DNA of 64,000 nt from CAVYBY01 sp963766935. GTDB lineage: Bacteria; Actinomycetota; UBA4738; HRBIN12. Position numbers and translations under genes: made by a program. Shown here piece by piece: positions 31,544-38,533 of the stretch (the first letter of the stretch is position 1; each line of letters begins with the position of its first letter). The notes below the pieces were generated by a model. The model was not told the origin of the DNA. It made no database searches and was given only the letters and a program-made list of their open reading frames with translations. The stretch spans positions 310,001 to 374,000 of the forward strand of contig CAVYBY010000003.1 of the NCBI GenBank assembly GCA_963766935.1, read 5' to 3'.

Positions 31544-32353
31544 CTAGGCCCGAGCAAGCTGCCCCCCATCCACGGGAATCACGGCACCAGTCACGAACGT
31601 CGCCTCGTCGGAGCACAGCCATGCCACCGTGGCCCCCACTTCTCGGGGAAGTCCGATTCGGTGCATCGGCACTGCTTCCGCAATCGCTGCTCGTTGCTCG
31701 TTGGAGACCGCGTCGACCGAGTCCGTGAAGATCGATCCCGGAGCCACGGCGTTGATGCGGATCCCACGTTCGGCGTAGTCGAGTGCTCCGCTCTGGGTCA
31801 GCCCGATGATCCCGTGCTTGGATGCGGCGTAGGCCCCGAACCCCGGCCATCCGAGAAGACCGACGGTGGAGCTCATGTTGACGATCGATCCGCCTCCTGC
31901 TTCGAGCATGGCGGGGATCTCATGCTTCATGCACAGGAAGACGCCCCGCACGTTCACCTGCATCGTGCGGTCGAACTCGTCAACGCTGACCTCGGCGATC
32001 GGGGCCCGTCCGAAGCTGCCGCCGGCGTTGTTGAACGCACAATCCAGGCGCCCAAAACCCTCGATCGTTCGTGTAACCATGCGCTCGACGGATGCCGGAT
32101 CGTTCACGTCGGTGGGCACGACAAGGGCAGATCCACCCTCAACCTCGATGGCGTCGGCGACCGACATCAGCGTCCGCTGGTCGCGGGCGGCGAGCACGAC
32201 GGTGGCTCCAGCCACAGCAAGGATCTTCGAGGTGGCCGCGCCAATGCCGCGGCTCGCTCCCGTCACGATGGTGACTTTCCCCTCCAGTGCCAGCCCTCCG
32301 GCCCTGCGGGCCACGCCCGGATCTGTCCGGAGCCCGGCTCGATCCTCGTTCAC
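31544..32353 (-). CDS. Short-chain dehydrogenase/reductase (classical SDR)
   Basis: A protein of about 269 residues with a complete classical SDR set: VTGASRGIGAA (NAD(P) loop), NNAGGSF, the catalytic serine in IVNMSSTVG, YAASK (Tyr-Lys) and the C-terminal FVTGAVIPVDGGQL. Substrate unknown. The GTG start overlaps the stop of the DDN-type gene by four bases (GTGA), which decides the start and shows co-translation; GGAG lies eight bases before it. Confidence 0.87.
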   Translation of the reverse strand: MNEDRAGLRTDPGVARRAGGLALEGKVTIVTGASRGIGAATSKILAVAGATVVLAARDQRTLMSVADAIEVEGGSALVVPTDVNDPASVERMVTRTIEGFGRLDCAFNNAGGSFGRAPIAEVSVDEFDRTMQVNVRGVFLCMKHEIPAMLEAGGGSIVNMSSTVGLLGWPGFGAYAASKHGIIGLTQSGALDYAERGIRINAVAPGSIFTDSVDAVSNEQRAAIAEAVPMHRIGLPREVGATVAWLCSDEATFVTGAVIPVDGGQLARA

Positions 32354-32847
32354 CGAGGGCTCCGACCGCGAACGCGATCCTTCGAGGCCGAGAGATCGAC
32401 ATGCCATCGCACGATGCAGAAGCCATGGTCGATCGCCGTCTCCAACCGACCCCGATCGATCCGATGGTCGGATCCGATGAACGGCACAAATGCTGCGAGA
32501 CGGCGGTTGACGGACATCATCGTTTGCAGGAGCCGTTCGACCTCGCGAGGGTCCCGGACGAACTCCGGCATCGCGAGCACGTCGTGTCCCCGAAGGCGAA
32601 CCGTGATCGCCTCGCCCTCCATGAGGTTCAGCTTCCATCTCCCACCACCTGGAGTGAGCAGAGCATCGCCATCGTCGACATAGCTCACCGGCTGCCGGTA
32701 CGCGCGACCCGTCTTTCGACCGGTGTAGAAGAGCAGCATCAAGCTGCGTGAAAGGGGGGTGCGAAACGGAAGGCCCAACAACCACCTCATCGGGACATTG
32801 CCGATCCGCATCAGCTTGGCTCGGCGCCGGAGGCGTCGGGGCGACAT
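32350..32847 (-). CDS. Deazaflavin-dependent nitroreductase-like protein (DDN family)
   Basis: A 165-residue split-barrel protein of the F420-binding DDN/DUF385 family. Family blocks are LMLLFYTGRKTGRAYRQPVSYV, GGGRWKLNLM and VRLRGHDVLAM. Members use reduced F420 to reduce quinones or nitro compounds, or bind F420 or fatty acids; this implies F420 in the organism (inference). First gene of a three-gene operon divergent from a TetR regulator, which probably represses it. Confidence 0.82.
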   Translation of the reverse strand: MSPRRLRRRAKLMRIGNVPMRWLLGLPFRTPLSRSLMLLFYTGRKTGRAYRQPVSYVDDGDALLTPGGGRWKLNLMEGEAITVRLRGHDVLAMPEFVRDPREVERLLQTMMSVNRRLAAFVPFIGSDHRIDRGRLETAIDHGFCIVRWHVDLSASKDRVRGRSPR

Positions 32848-32926
32848 CGCCTGCTGGCTCGTGGCTTCTCCCTTCGTGCGTACATGAACGCTAAAGTCAC
32901 CCTAAGTCTAAGGCAACATGAAGAAT

Positions 32927-32956
32927 TTGGCAACCCCAACGATCCTCCGCTACGAT
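32927..32956 (+). promoter_or_regulatory. Promoter of the TetR gene (leaderless)
   Basis: TTGGCA (32927-32932), an 18-base spacer and TACGAT (32951-32956) form one of the best sigma70-like promoters in the window. It ends six bases before the GTG at 32963, so the mRNA is probably leaderless. This also argues against a longer protein starting at 32918, since the promoter would then be inside it. Confidence 0.55.
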
Positions 32957-32962
32957 GTCGTC

Positions 32963-33589
32963 GTGGGCGAGGGGGCAGGCCTTCGGGAGCGGAAGAAGCA
33001 ACAGACTCGCCTGACGATCGCGGAGGCCGCGTGGCGGTTGTTCGTCAAGCACGGGTTCGATCGAGTGACCGTTGCCGAGATCGCGCGTGCCGCCGACGTC
33101 TCAGAGGCGACGGTCTTCAACTACTTCGCGACCAAGGAGGACCTCGCCTACTACCGGATGCACGACTACCAGACCGACGTGCTGACGGCGATCCGGGACC
33201 GTGAGCCGGGTGTCTCCGTGGTCGATGCATTCGGGCGTTACGTGCTTGAGCCCCGCGGGTTCCTGAACCCGGGCGATCAGGGTGCGACCGAGAGCCCTCT
33301 GACGATTTCGAGGGTGTTTGCCGACAGTCACGTGCTCCTCGCGAGGGAACGAGCGATGTTCGATCGGTATGCCCAAGGGCTCGCGCAGCTCGTTGGCGAC
33401 GAACGGGGGGCGGCCCCGAACGACATCGAGTGCCAGGTGATCGCGCGCGCGCTCGTCGATCTCCACCGCGCGCTCGTGGACCACGTCCGCGGGCAGGTCT
33501 TGGCCGGCGCGGACACAAAGCGCATCGCCCGTGAGATCCGCAGTCGAGGTGGACGCGCGCTCGCTCTCCTGAAGCAGGGGATCAAGTAG
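32963..33589 (+). CDS. TetR-family transcriptional regulator
   Basis: A 208-residue repressor. The N-terminal helix-turn-helix is LTIAEAAWRLFVKHGFDRVTV, AEIARAADVSEATVFNYF, with the usual TKEDL after it. The rest is an all-helical ligand domain with no recognisable effector. It is divergent from the ddn-SDR-doxX operon with a 115-base gap holding its own promoter and TAAG direct repeats (near 32900-32912), so it probably controls both directions. The GTG start follows from the promoter position. Confidence 0.87.
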   Translation: MGEGAGLRERKKQQTRLTIAEAAWRLFVKHGFDRVTVAEIARAADVSEATVFNYFATKEDLAYYRMHDYQTDVLTAIRDREPGVSVVDAFGRYVLEPRGFLNPGDQGATESPLTISRVFADSHVLLARERAMFDRYAQGLAQLVGDERGAAPNDIECQVIARALVDLHRALVDHVRGQVLAGADTKRIAREIRSRGGRALALLKQGIK

Positions 33590-33597
33590 CTAGGTAC

Positions 33598-33614
33598 GGT
33601 TGGTTGGTTGGGGG
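33598..33614 (+). repeat. GGTTGG-type repeat (G-quadruplex motif)
   Basis: GGTTGGTTGGTTGGGGG begins eight bases after the TetR stop codon. Four GG runs with TT loops match the thrombin-aptamer type of quadruplex sequence. The same 14-base core recurs at 36770. Confidence 0.55.
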
Positions 33615-33745
33615 TCTGCCACCGTCGCTGCTCGAGTCGCCATCGTTGCTGGCCCCTGGGCCCAAGAGAGCCGTGAGCCGGCTCACCACGGCGAGATGCT
33701 TGTCGTGCCAGGAACGTGACGAGGACGCCGCTAGGCTCGTCGCTC

Positions 33746-34237
33746 GTGCAGCCCTCCCGCCGCTCGCCCGATGAGCACGATCGCATCGTCGCATGGGCTC
33801 TCCTGCTGGTTCAGCTCGTCCTTCTGGCCGCGATCTTCCTCCTGCCGTCGAGCGATGCTTGGACGGCGCCCGCCTGGCTCAAGACGGGGGCGCGTGTGCT
33901 CGAGATCGCCGGCATCGTCGTGGTCGGCGTCGGTCTGTCGAACCTCGGACGATCCGCGACGCCGCTCCCGACCCCGGTGCAGGACGGGGAGCTCCGCTCC
34001 ACGGGGCTCTATCGGTACGTGCGTCACCCGATCTACTCGGGTGTGATGGCGATCGCCGTCGGATCCGCGATCCCGTCGGGAAGCCTCGCGATCGCAACCG
34101 CCACGCTTGCCCTGGTGGCGTGGCTCGCCATGAAGGCTCGATGGGAGGAGCGGCGACTCGAATTGCGGTATCCCGGCTACGCGGCCTACGCGACTCGGAC
34201 TCCCCGTTTCATCCCGTCGTGGAGCCGTTCGAGCTGA
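33746..34237 (+). CDS. Isoprenylcysteine carboxyl methyltransferase-like membrane protein
   Basis: A 163-residue membrane protein of the ICMT/phospholipid methyltransferase (PEMT) family. Three to four helices are followed by the conserved STGLYRYVRHPIYSG and the C-terminal EERRLELRYPGYAAYATRTPRFIPSW, the SAM-binding region of this family. Bacterial members methylate lipids or small hydrophobic compounds; the substrate is unknown. The GTG at 33746 is preferred since TAGGCT lies eight bases before it (leaderless type) and it gives the usual N-terminus. Confidence 0.82.
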   Translation: MQPSRRSPDEHDRIVAWALLLVQLVLLAAIFLLPSSDAWTAPAWLKTGARVLEIAGIVVVGVGLSNLGRSATPLPTPVQDGELRSTGLYRYVRHPIYSGVMAIAVGSAIPSGSLAIATATLALVAWLAMKARWEERRLELRYPGYAAYATRTPRFIPSWSRSS

Positions 34238-34408
34238 CCGAGAAGGTGGCGATTGCCTCGAAGAGCTGTCTGATCGCCGCCGATCTTCCCGAGTGACGAA
34301 GGCATCGCCGCCGCATGGGAGCGCGGAGCCATCGTTGCCGTTCAACTCGAGTAGGCCTGTACACGGATCTGTCGATGAGCCAAGGACGGCGAGGTCCACT
34401 GACCGGCC

Positions 34409-34789
34409 TCAGGCGGCGATCTCCCAGATGTGACCCGCGGGGTCACGGAAACTGGCCGTCCGTGGTCCCCACGGCCGGTCCAGGGGGCCGTTCAGCAGCT
34501 CGACACCACGCTCCTTGAGCTCTCGGCACTTCGCGTCAACGTCGTCGACTTCGAGGGTGAACACGAAGCGTTGGCCATCGTGGTCTCCGACGCGCGCAGG
34601 CCGGATCAGCTCGGGGACGGCTGAGACGTCGAGCAGGTTGATGAGTGTCTCTCCGAACTTGAAGACGGCGGAGTTCTCGTCCGCGAAGACCACGGGCAGC
34701 TCGAAGATGTCGAGGTAGAACTGCTTGGTCGTTGGCAGGTCCTCGGTGAACAGTGTGATGGCGGCCAGGCTGCCGGGCCAGTCGGTCAT
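34409..34789 (-). CDS. VOC-family (glyoxalase/dioxygenase-fold) protein
   Basis: A 126-residue protein of the vicinal oxygen chelate superfamily. It has the two beta-alpha-beta units (AAITLFTEDLPTTKQFYLDIF; RFVFTLEVDDVDAKCRELKERG) and ends with ASFRDPAGHIWEIA, where the glutamate is the usual metal ligand. Glyoxalase, resistance or dioxygenase roles cannot be told apart. The ATG preceded by GGAGGA was chosen over one 33 bases upstream. Confidence 0.83.
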   Translation of the reverse strand: MTDWPGSLAAITLFTEDLPTTKQFYLDIFELPVVFADENSAVFKFGETLINLLDVSAVPELIRPARVGDHDGQRFVFTLEVDDVDAKCRELKERGVELLNGPLDRPWGPRTASFRDPAGHIWEIAA

Positions 34790-34860
34790 TGGGTCCTCCT
34801 CCGAGTCTGTGCTGAGATTCAATCAGGTCACGGTGAACGATCGTGGGCAGGTCCACACCG

Positions 34861-35487
34861 TCAGTTGACGGCACGGGGTCGCCACGGCTCGTGCTCGTGC
34901 GCGAGCCAGACCAGCTCGGGGTCGAGCGCGCGTACCTGCAGCTGGCCTTCGGTGTGCGGCTCGTCGAGCTCGCCGAACCAAACCGCCACGTCGCCGCCGA
35001 CGACGACTGGACGCCCGCCAGTCTCGATGACGACCACCTGCGTGCCGCGTGTGTGGCCCGGCGCCGGGACGAGCCGGAGCCCGGGAAGCAGCTCGAGCTC
35101 GCCGTCGACCGGCACGTACCGGACGCCGGGCGCCTCGACCCACTCGCGAATGGTGTAGTCGTCCTCGCTGCGCGCGTCGTCCAGCTCCCGACGCTGAACG
35201 TAGATTGGCCTGCCGGCGAAGAGGTGGTTGCCGCCGCAGTGGTCGAAGTGCAGGTGCGTGTTGACGACGATGTCGATGCTGTCGAGGTCGAAGTCCTGCC
35301 CGCTCAGTGGAGCGAGGCGGGGATCGAGGTCGGCCACCGCCGGGTGCAGCTCCGTCATGCCGGTGTCGACCAGCACGCGCGCATCGGGATGGTCGATGAC
35401 GTGCACGTAGACCGGCATCCGCTCGCCCTCGGCAAGCAGGTCGGCAACGCGGACCGGCGTGATAGTGATTGACGCGGGGGCGTTCAT
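34861..35487 (-). CDS. Metallo-beta-lactamase-fold hydrolase, lactonase-like
   Basis: A 208-residue MBL-fold enzyme. The dinuclear zinc motif is NTHLHFDHCGGN; further ligands are in PGHTRG and GGDVAVW and the final histidine in HEHEP. DIVVNTHLHFDHCGG with a Tyr-containing AiiA/AttM-like layout suggests an N-acyl-homoserine-lactone lactonase or related quorum-quenching enzyme, but glyoxalase II-like substrates are possible. Its ATG overlaps the stop of a 14-codon upstream ORF (ATGA), and the leader is strongly structured, so translation is probably regulated. Confidence 0.84.
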   Translation of the reverse strand: MNAPASITITPVRVADLLAEGERMPVYVHVIDHPDARVLVDTGMTELHPAVADLDPRLAPLSGQDFDLDSIDIVVNTHLHFDHCGGNHLFAGRPIYVQRRELDDARSEDDYTIREWVEAPGVRYVPVDGELELLPGLRLVPAPGHTRGTQVVVIETGGRPVVVGGDVAVWFGELDEPHTEGQLQVRALDPELVWLAHEHEPWRPRAVN

Positions 35488-35528
35488 TGTGTACCGACCG
35501 CTGCAGTGGTGGCTGATATGTGGGTCAT
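35484..35528 (-). CDS. 14-residue upstream ORF coupled to the lactonase-like gene
   Basis: A mini-ORF, MTHISATTAAVGTQ, with ribosome site GGGAGG seven bases before its ATG. Its TGA overlaps the ATG of the MBL gene (ATGA), so the MBL gene, which has no good ribosome site of its own, would be read by ribosomes finishing this peptide. The peptide resembles no known leader; it is rich in Thr and Ala. The ribosome site lies directly 3' of a hairpin arm. Confidence 0.5.
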   Translation of the reverse strand: MTHISATTAAVGTQ

Positions 35529-35538
35529 CAGGACCTCC

Positions 35539-35610
35539 CTTACCCGGTACTGTCTCAGCCGCCGAAGAGAGGGTAAGCCCGTGAAGAGCATGGGTGCACC
35601 GCCACGGGCT
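35539..35610 (-). promoter_or_regulatory. Structured 5' leader with two overlapping hairpins
   Basis: In the transcript of the lactonase-like gene, arm AGCCCGTG (35610-35603) pairs perfectly with CACGGGCT (35583-35576), and arm CTTACCC (35577-35571) pairs with GGGTAAG (35545-35539). The inner arms share two bases, so the stems compete at their edge, and the second stem ends next to the ribosome site of the mini-ORF. It matches no riboswitch class that I recognise. On the opposite strand the same region lies upstream of the quinone reductase gene. Confidence 0.45.
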
Positions 35611-35721
35611 CTTTGATCACCGGCGTGTTCTCGAAACTCGCTGTTCCTGTTCAGAGTCTTGCTCGTACCCTGACGGCATGCGGAACCCTTTTCGGGCTGA
35701 GGCACATCGAGGAGCGCAGAC

Positions 35722-36666
35722 TTGAAAGCTGTTGTTCTCCACGGGCCGGGAGGGCCAGACGAGCTGCGCCTCGAGGAAGTCGCCGACCCCGAACCGGCGG
35801 CGGGCGAGGTGCGCATCGCCGTGATCGCGGCGGGAACCAATCCCGTCGACGCTGGGAACCGTGCCGACGGATCATGGGCCCGGATCGAGTTCCCGTTCGT
35901 GCCTGGGTACGACGTCGCGGGCGTGATCGATGCGATCGGGGCGGGGGTCACAGGTGTGAGCGTCGGCGACACCGTGATGGCCATGACGAGCTTCCCTCGG
36001 GGGGCTGGTGGGTACGCCGAACTCGTCGTGACCCCCGCCGATCTCGTCGCGATCCTCGAACGTGACGTCGACCCGGTGGCCGCTGCGGCCGTCCCGCTTG
36101 CCGCGGGGACGGCGCTCGAGGTTCTCGAGCGGCTGGCGCTCGACCAGGGGAGCACGGTCCTTGTGCTCGGTGCCAGCGGCGGCGTCGGGCAGTTCCTCCT
36201 GCAGCTCGCTGGTCTCGAGGGCCTCCGAACCATCGCGGTCGGAGGCCGATCCTCGCATGAGCGGATGCGCGAAGACGGCGCTGCCGCGTGCATCGATTAC
36301 ACGACCGAGGACATAGCTCAACGGGCGCTCGAGTTGACGGGCGGGGAGATCGACGCCATCGCCGACCTCGTCGGGGGAGACCTACTGACCCGTTGCCTGA
36401 GTGCGCTGAAGTCGAGGGGATCGGCTGCCTCGATCGCCACGCCGGCGCTCGATCTGGACGCGGTGCTCGATAACAACATCTCCTTCCACGGCGTGTTGAT
36501 CGGCGACGACGGGAACCGGACCCGACGCCTGGCCGACATGTTCGCGCGGGGCGCATTGCGACCCCACGTGAGTCACGTACTGCCGCTTGCCGAAGCCGCG
36601 CAGGCGCATCGGATCCTCGAGTCGAGCCACGCCGGCGGCAAGGTCGTCCTCACCGTTCGAGGCTGA
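35722..36666 (+). CDS. NADPH:quinone oxidoreductase-like MDR protein
   Basis: A 314-residue zinc-free medium-chain reductase. The N-terminal GroES domain (KAVVLHGPGGPDELRLEEV) is followed by the Rossmann loop VLGASGGVGQFLLQLAG and the C-terminal block LPLAEAAQAHRILESSHAGGKVVLTV, all typical of quinone oxidoreductases. The start is TTG with GAGGAG about eight bases before it. It is divergent from the lactonase-like gene with a 190-base gap to the mini-ORF. Confidence 0.86.
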   Translation: MKAVVLHGPGGPDELRLEEVADPEPAAGEVRIAVIAAGTNPVDAGNRADGSWARIEFPFVPGYDVAGVIDAIGAGVTGVSVGDTVMAMTSFPRGAGGYAELVVTPADLVAILERDVDPVAAAAVPLAAGTALEVLERLALDQGSTVLVLGASGGVGQFLLQLAGLEGLRTIAVGGRSSHERMREDGAAACIDYTTEDIAQRALELTGGEIDAIADLVGGDLLTRCLSALKSRGSAASIATPALDLDAVLDNNISFHGVLIGDDGNRTRRLADMFARGALRPHVSHVLPLAEAAQAHRILESSHAGGKVVLTVRG

Positions 36667-36769
36667 CGTCGAACGGGTTGGGCGTTTCGAGCTTGAGTGC
36701 CGTCAGACGTTGATCGTTCCGGCTCTGAGAGCGGAGTGGACACGAGACCATGTGTTTCGCAGACCCGTT

Positions 36770-36787
36770 GGTTGGTTGGTTGGTGGG
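36770..36787 (+). repeat. GGTTGG-type repeat (G-quadruplex motif)
   Basis: GGTTGGTTGGTTGGTGGG, with the same 14-base core as the motif at 33598. It lies about 100 bases after the quinone reductase stop and just before an inverted repeat. Confidence 0.55.
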
Positions 36788-36802
36788 ATGTTCTCAGGAC
36801 CC

Positions 36803-36876
36803 CCTGACCTGCGGGAACGGGTTCTGCTCAGGGGAATACCCACAGGTCAAGAGGGCAGGGCCCACCGCAGGTCAGG
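36803..36876. repeat. Inverted repeat with alternative stems
   Basis: CCTGACCTGCGG (36803-36814) is perfectly complementary to CCGCAGGTCAGG (36865-36876). CCCCTGA (36801-36807), overlapping the first arm, can instead pair with TCAGGGG (36828-36834). The two stems exclude each other. Whether this is an RNA switch, an attenuator or the remnant of a mobile element cannot be decided from sequence alone. Confidence 0.45.
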
Positions 36877-37160
36877 ACGCGGTCTTCGTGGGGGAAGCTG
36901 TCCGTCTCATCAAGAGACCAGACAAACAAGTCCGAGTGGATTACCGCCGGTGCCACGAACCACGCGCGGTGGCTCGCCATTCGTGACAAGAAGCCCGCCC
37001 CCAAACCGCGTGCGCACGACGGTCGTCCATTCGGAGCGGGTCGTCCGGGTTCCGGGGGCGCCTGGACGCTCTTTCGACCTGGGCCGGTCTGGCCTTCCCG
37101 ACGCCGTGGGGAATCCCGCCGGGGCTCCGCCCTTGACCGTCCCGGGCAAGGAATCCTAGA

Positions 37161-37535
37161 GTGCTGCCCGAAAATGGCCCGCGACATGCTCCGGCCGGGA
37201 CGGATGCTGCTCTCGGCCAGGGAATCCGAGCGGTCTATGAGTGGTCGTTCCGCCTCGGGCCGGGGTTCATCGTCGGCGTCGGGAACGGCCTGATCCTCGG
37301 CTGGCTCATGTTCACGTCCGGCTTGGTACCACGGCGCCTCGCCATGTTCGGCCTCATCGGCGGACCGCTTGTCATCCTCGCCGGCGTTCTCGTCATCCTC
37401 GACGTCATCGAGGCGGGCAAGGCCATCCAGAGCCTCATGACGGTCCCGGAGGCGATCTGGGAGCTCGGGATCGGCATCTACCTCGTCGTCAAGGGCTACC
37501 TGCCCTCGTCGCCCGCGCTCGCAGCGGAATCATGA
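37161..37535 (+). pseudogene. Truncated DUF4386 gene (C-terminal half only)
   Basis: The last 100 or so codons match the C-terminal half of the DUF4386 protein at 23.8-24.6 kb almost block by block: LGPGFIVGVGNGLILGWLM, SGLVPRRLAMFGLIGGPLVI, WELGIGIYLVVKGYLP. The N-terminal helices are absent and the first 25 codons are unrelated. A GTG could still start a 124-residue, three-helix product, but loss of half the domain suggests a remnant. It borders the gene-poor stretch with the inverted repeat. Confidence 0.7.
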
Positions 37536-37815
37536 AGAACTAGCCGGGCACGGCGCTAGAGATCCATCGTCACGTAGACACTGGCCGCGCCGACGGCTGA
37601 CATCCGAGTTTGCCGTGCTCTACTGTCCCGAGCGAGAGGGTGAGGGTGTCTTGAGGCTTGCCTCAGGGCACCCAACATCTGTCTTCCGGCTTCGAAGCGC
37701 CTCCGACAACAAGCTCTGAACCCCGCAGTCACGCCGAACAAGCCCAGGAACCGCACGGTTGGGCTCGCAACTGGAGTTTTGAGATGTCGGGGACCCTAGT
37801 TCTGAGAACACCCCT

Positions 37816-37900
37816 TGGTGGGCGGAGGAGGATTCGAACCTCCGTAGGCTACGCCGGCGACTTTACAGGCCGCTCCCTTTGGCCACTCGGGCATCCGCCC
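37816..37900 (-). tRNA. tRNA-Tyr (anticodon GTA), CCA encoded
   Basis: An 85-base tRNA including a genomic CCA. The acceptor stem is GGGCGGA/TCCGCCC with discriminator A. The anticodon loop reads CTGTAAA, giving GTA, which decodes tyrosine UAU/UAC codons. The T-arm is GGAGG-TTCGAAT-CCTCC. A long variable arm of class II type is present, as expected for bacterial tRNA-Tyr. It stands alone, divergent from yajQ. No integrase or repeated 3' end was found, so no sign of use as an integration site. Confidence 0.93.
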
Positions 37901-37946
37901 CGAGGGGGGATGATAGCGAACCAGGGGCGCTCCCCCGGGCCCCGGG

Positions 37947-37952
37947 TATCCT
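37947..37952 (+). promoter_or_regulatory. -10 element of a leaderless yajQ transcript
   Basis: TATCCT ends seven bases before the yajQ ATG and there is no ribosome site between. The same spacing is seen before several other genes in the window. Confidence 0.45.
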
Positions 37953-37959
37953 GCGGGAC

Positions 37960-38457
37960 ATGGCGAAAGAGCAGTTCTCGTTCGACATCGTCTCCGAGAT
38001 CGATCTCCAGGAGGTCCGCAACGCCGTCGACCAGGCGTCGCGCGAGATCTCCCAGCGATTCGACTTCAAAGGCACCGACACCGCCGCAACCCTCTCCGAG
38101 GAGGCGGTCGAGCTCCGATCCTCGACCGAGGACCGGCTGAAGGCTGCGCTCCAGGTGCTGAAGGAGAAGCTGGTCAAGCGCAGCGTCCCGCTGAAGGCGC
38201 TGGAGGAAGGCGAGATCGAGCCCGCGGCAAAGGGCAGCGTCCGGCAGAACCTCAAGATCATCACCGGCATCGGCGACCTGAAGGCCAAGGAGATCTCGAA
38301 GTTCGTCCGGGCGGCCGTGCCGAAGATCCAGACCCAGATCCAGGGCGACCAGCTGCGGGTATCGGGCAAGAACAAGGACGACCTGCAGGCGGCGATCCGC
38401 GCGGTCAAGGAGCACGACTTCGGGGTTGCGCTCCAGTTCACGAACTACCGGCCCTGA
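37960..38457 (+). CDS. yajQ: YajQ-family nucleotide (cyclic-di-GMP)-binding protein
   Basis: A 165-residue protein with full-length similarity to YajQ. Visible blocks are FSFDIVSEIDLQEVRNAVDQ, RFDFKGTDT, EARLKALQ-like AALQVLKEKLVKR and the C-terminal DLQAAIRAVKEHDFGVALQFTNYR. YajQ proteins have two RRM-like domains and bind nucleotides; some bind cyclic di-GMP and act as transcription cofactors. It lies alone between tRNA-Tyr and the aminotransferase. The presence of an HD-GYP protein in the same window makes cyclic-di-GMP signalling plausible. Confidence 0.92.
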   Translation: MAKEQFSFDIVSEIDLQEVRNAVDQASREISQRFDFKGTDTAATLSEEAVELRSSTEDRLKAALQVLKEKLVKRSVPLKALEEGEIEPAAKGSVRQNLKIITGIGDLKAKEISKFVRAAVPKIQTQIQGDQLRVSGKNKDDLQAAIRAVKEHDFGVALQFTNYRP

Positions 38458-38533
38458 ACGCCGCTCAGGACCGGCCGTTGCGCCGGCGGCGGGGGCCCGG
38501 GTACCCTTGCGCAACTTCGTGGGGGTGATAGCG

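Larger units (their letters stand above)
36667..37160 (+). other. Gene-poor stretch after the quinone reductase
   Basis: No convincing coding frame was found in these 494 bases on either strand. It holds a GGTTGG-type repeat, a long inverted repeat and, at its right end, the start of a truncated DUF4386 gene. Base use looks less biased than in the neighbouring genes. It may be the scar of a deletion or insertion that removed the first half of the DUF4386 paralogue. Confidence 0.5.

Noticed and set aside
36828..37187. Minus-strand frame of about 119 codons in the gene-poor stretch
   Set aside because: No ribosome site, no recognisable domain, and composition like a random GC-rich frame.
37816..37900. 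tRNA-Tyr as an integration site for an island at 28-37 kb
   Set aside because: No integrase, no excision gene and no repeated copy of the tRNA 3' end were seen nearby.
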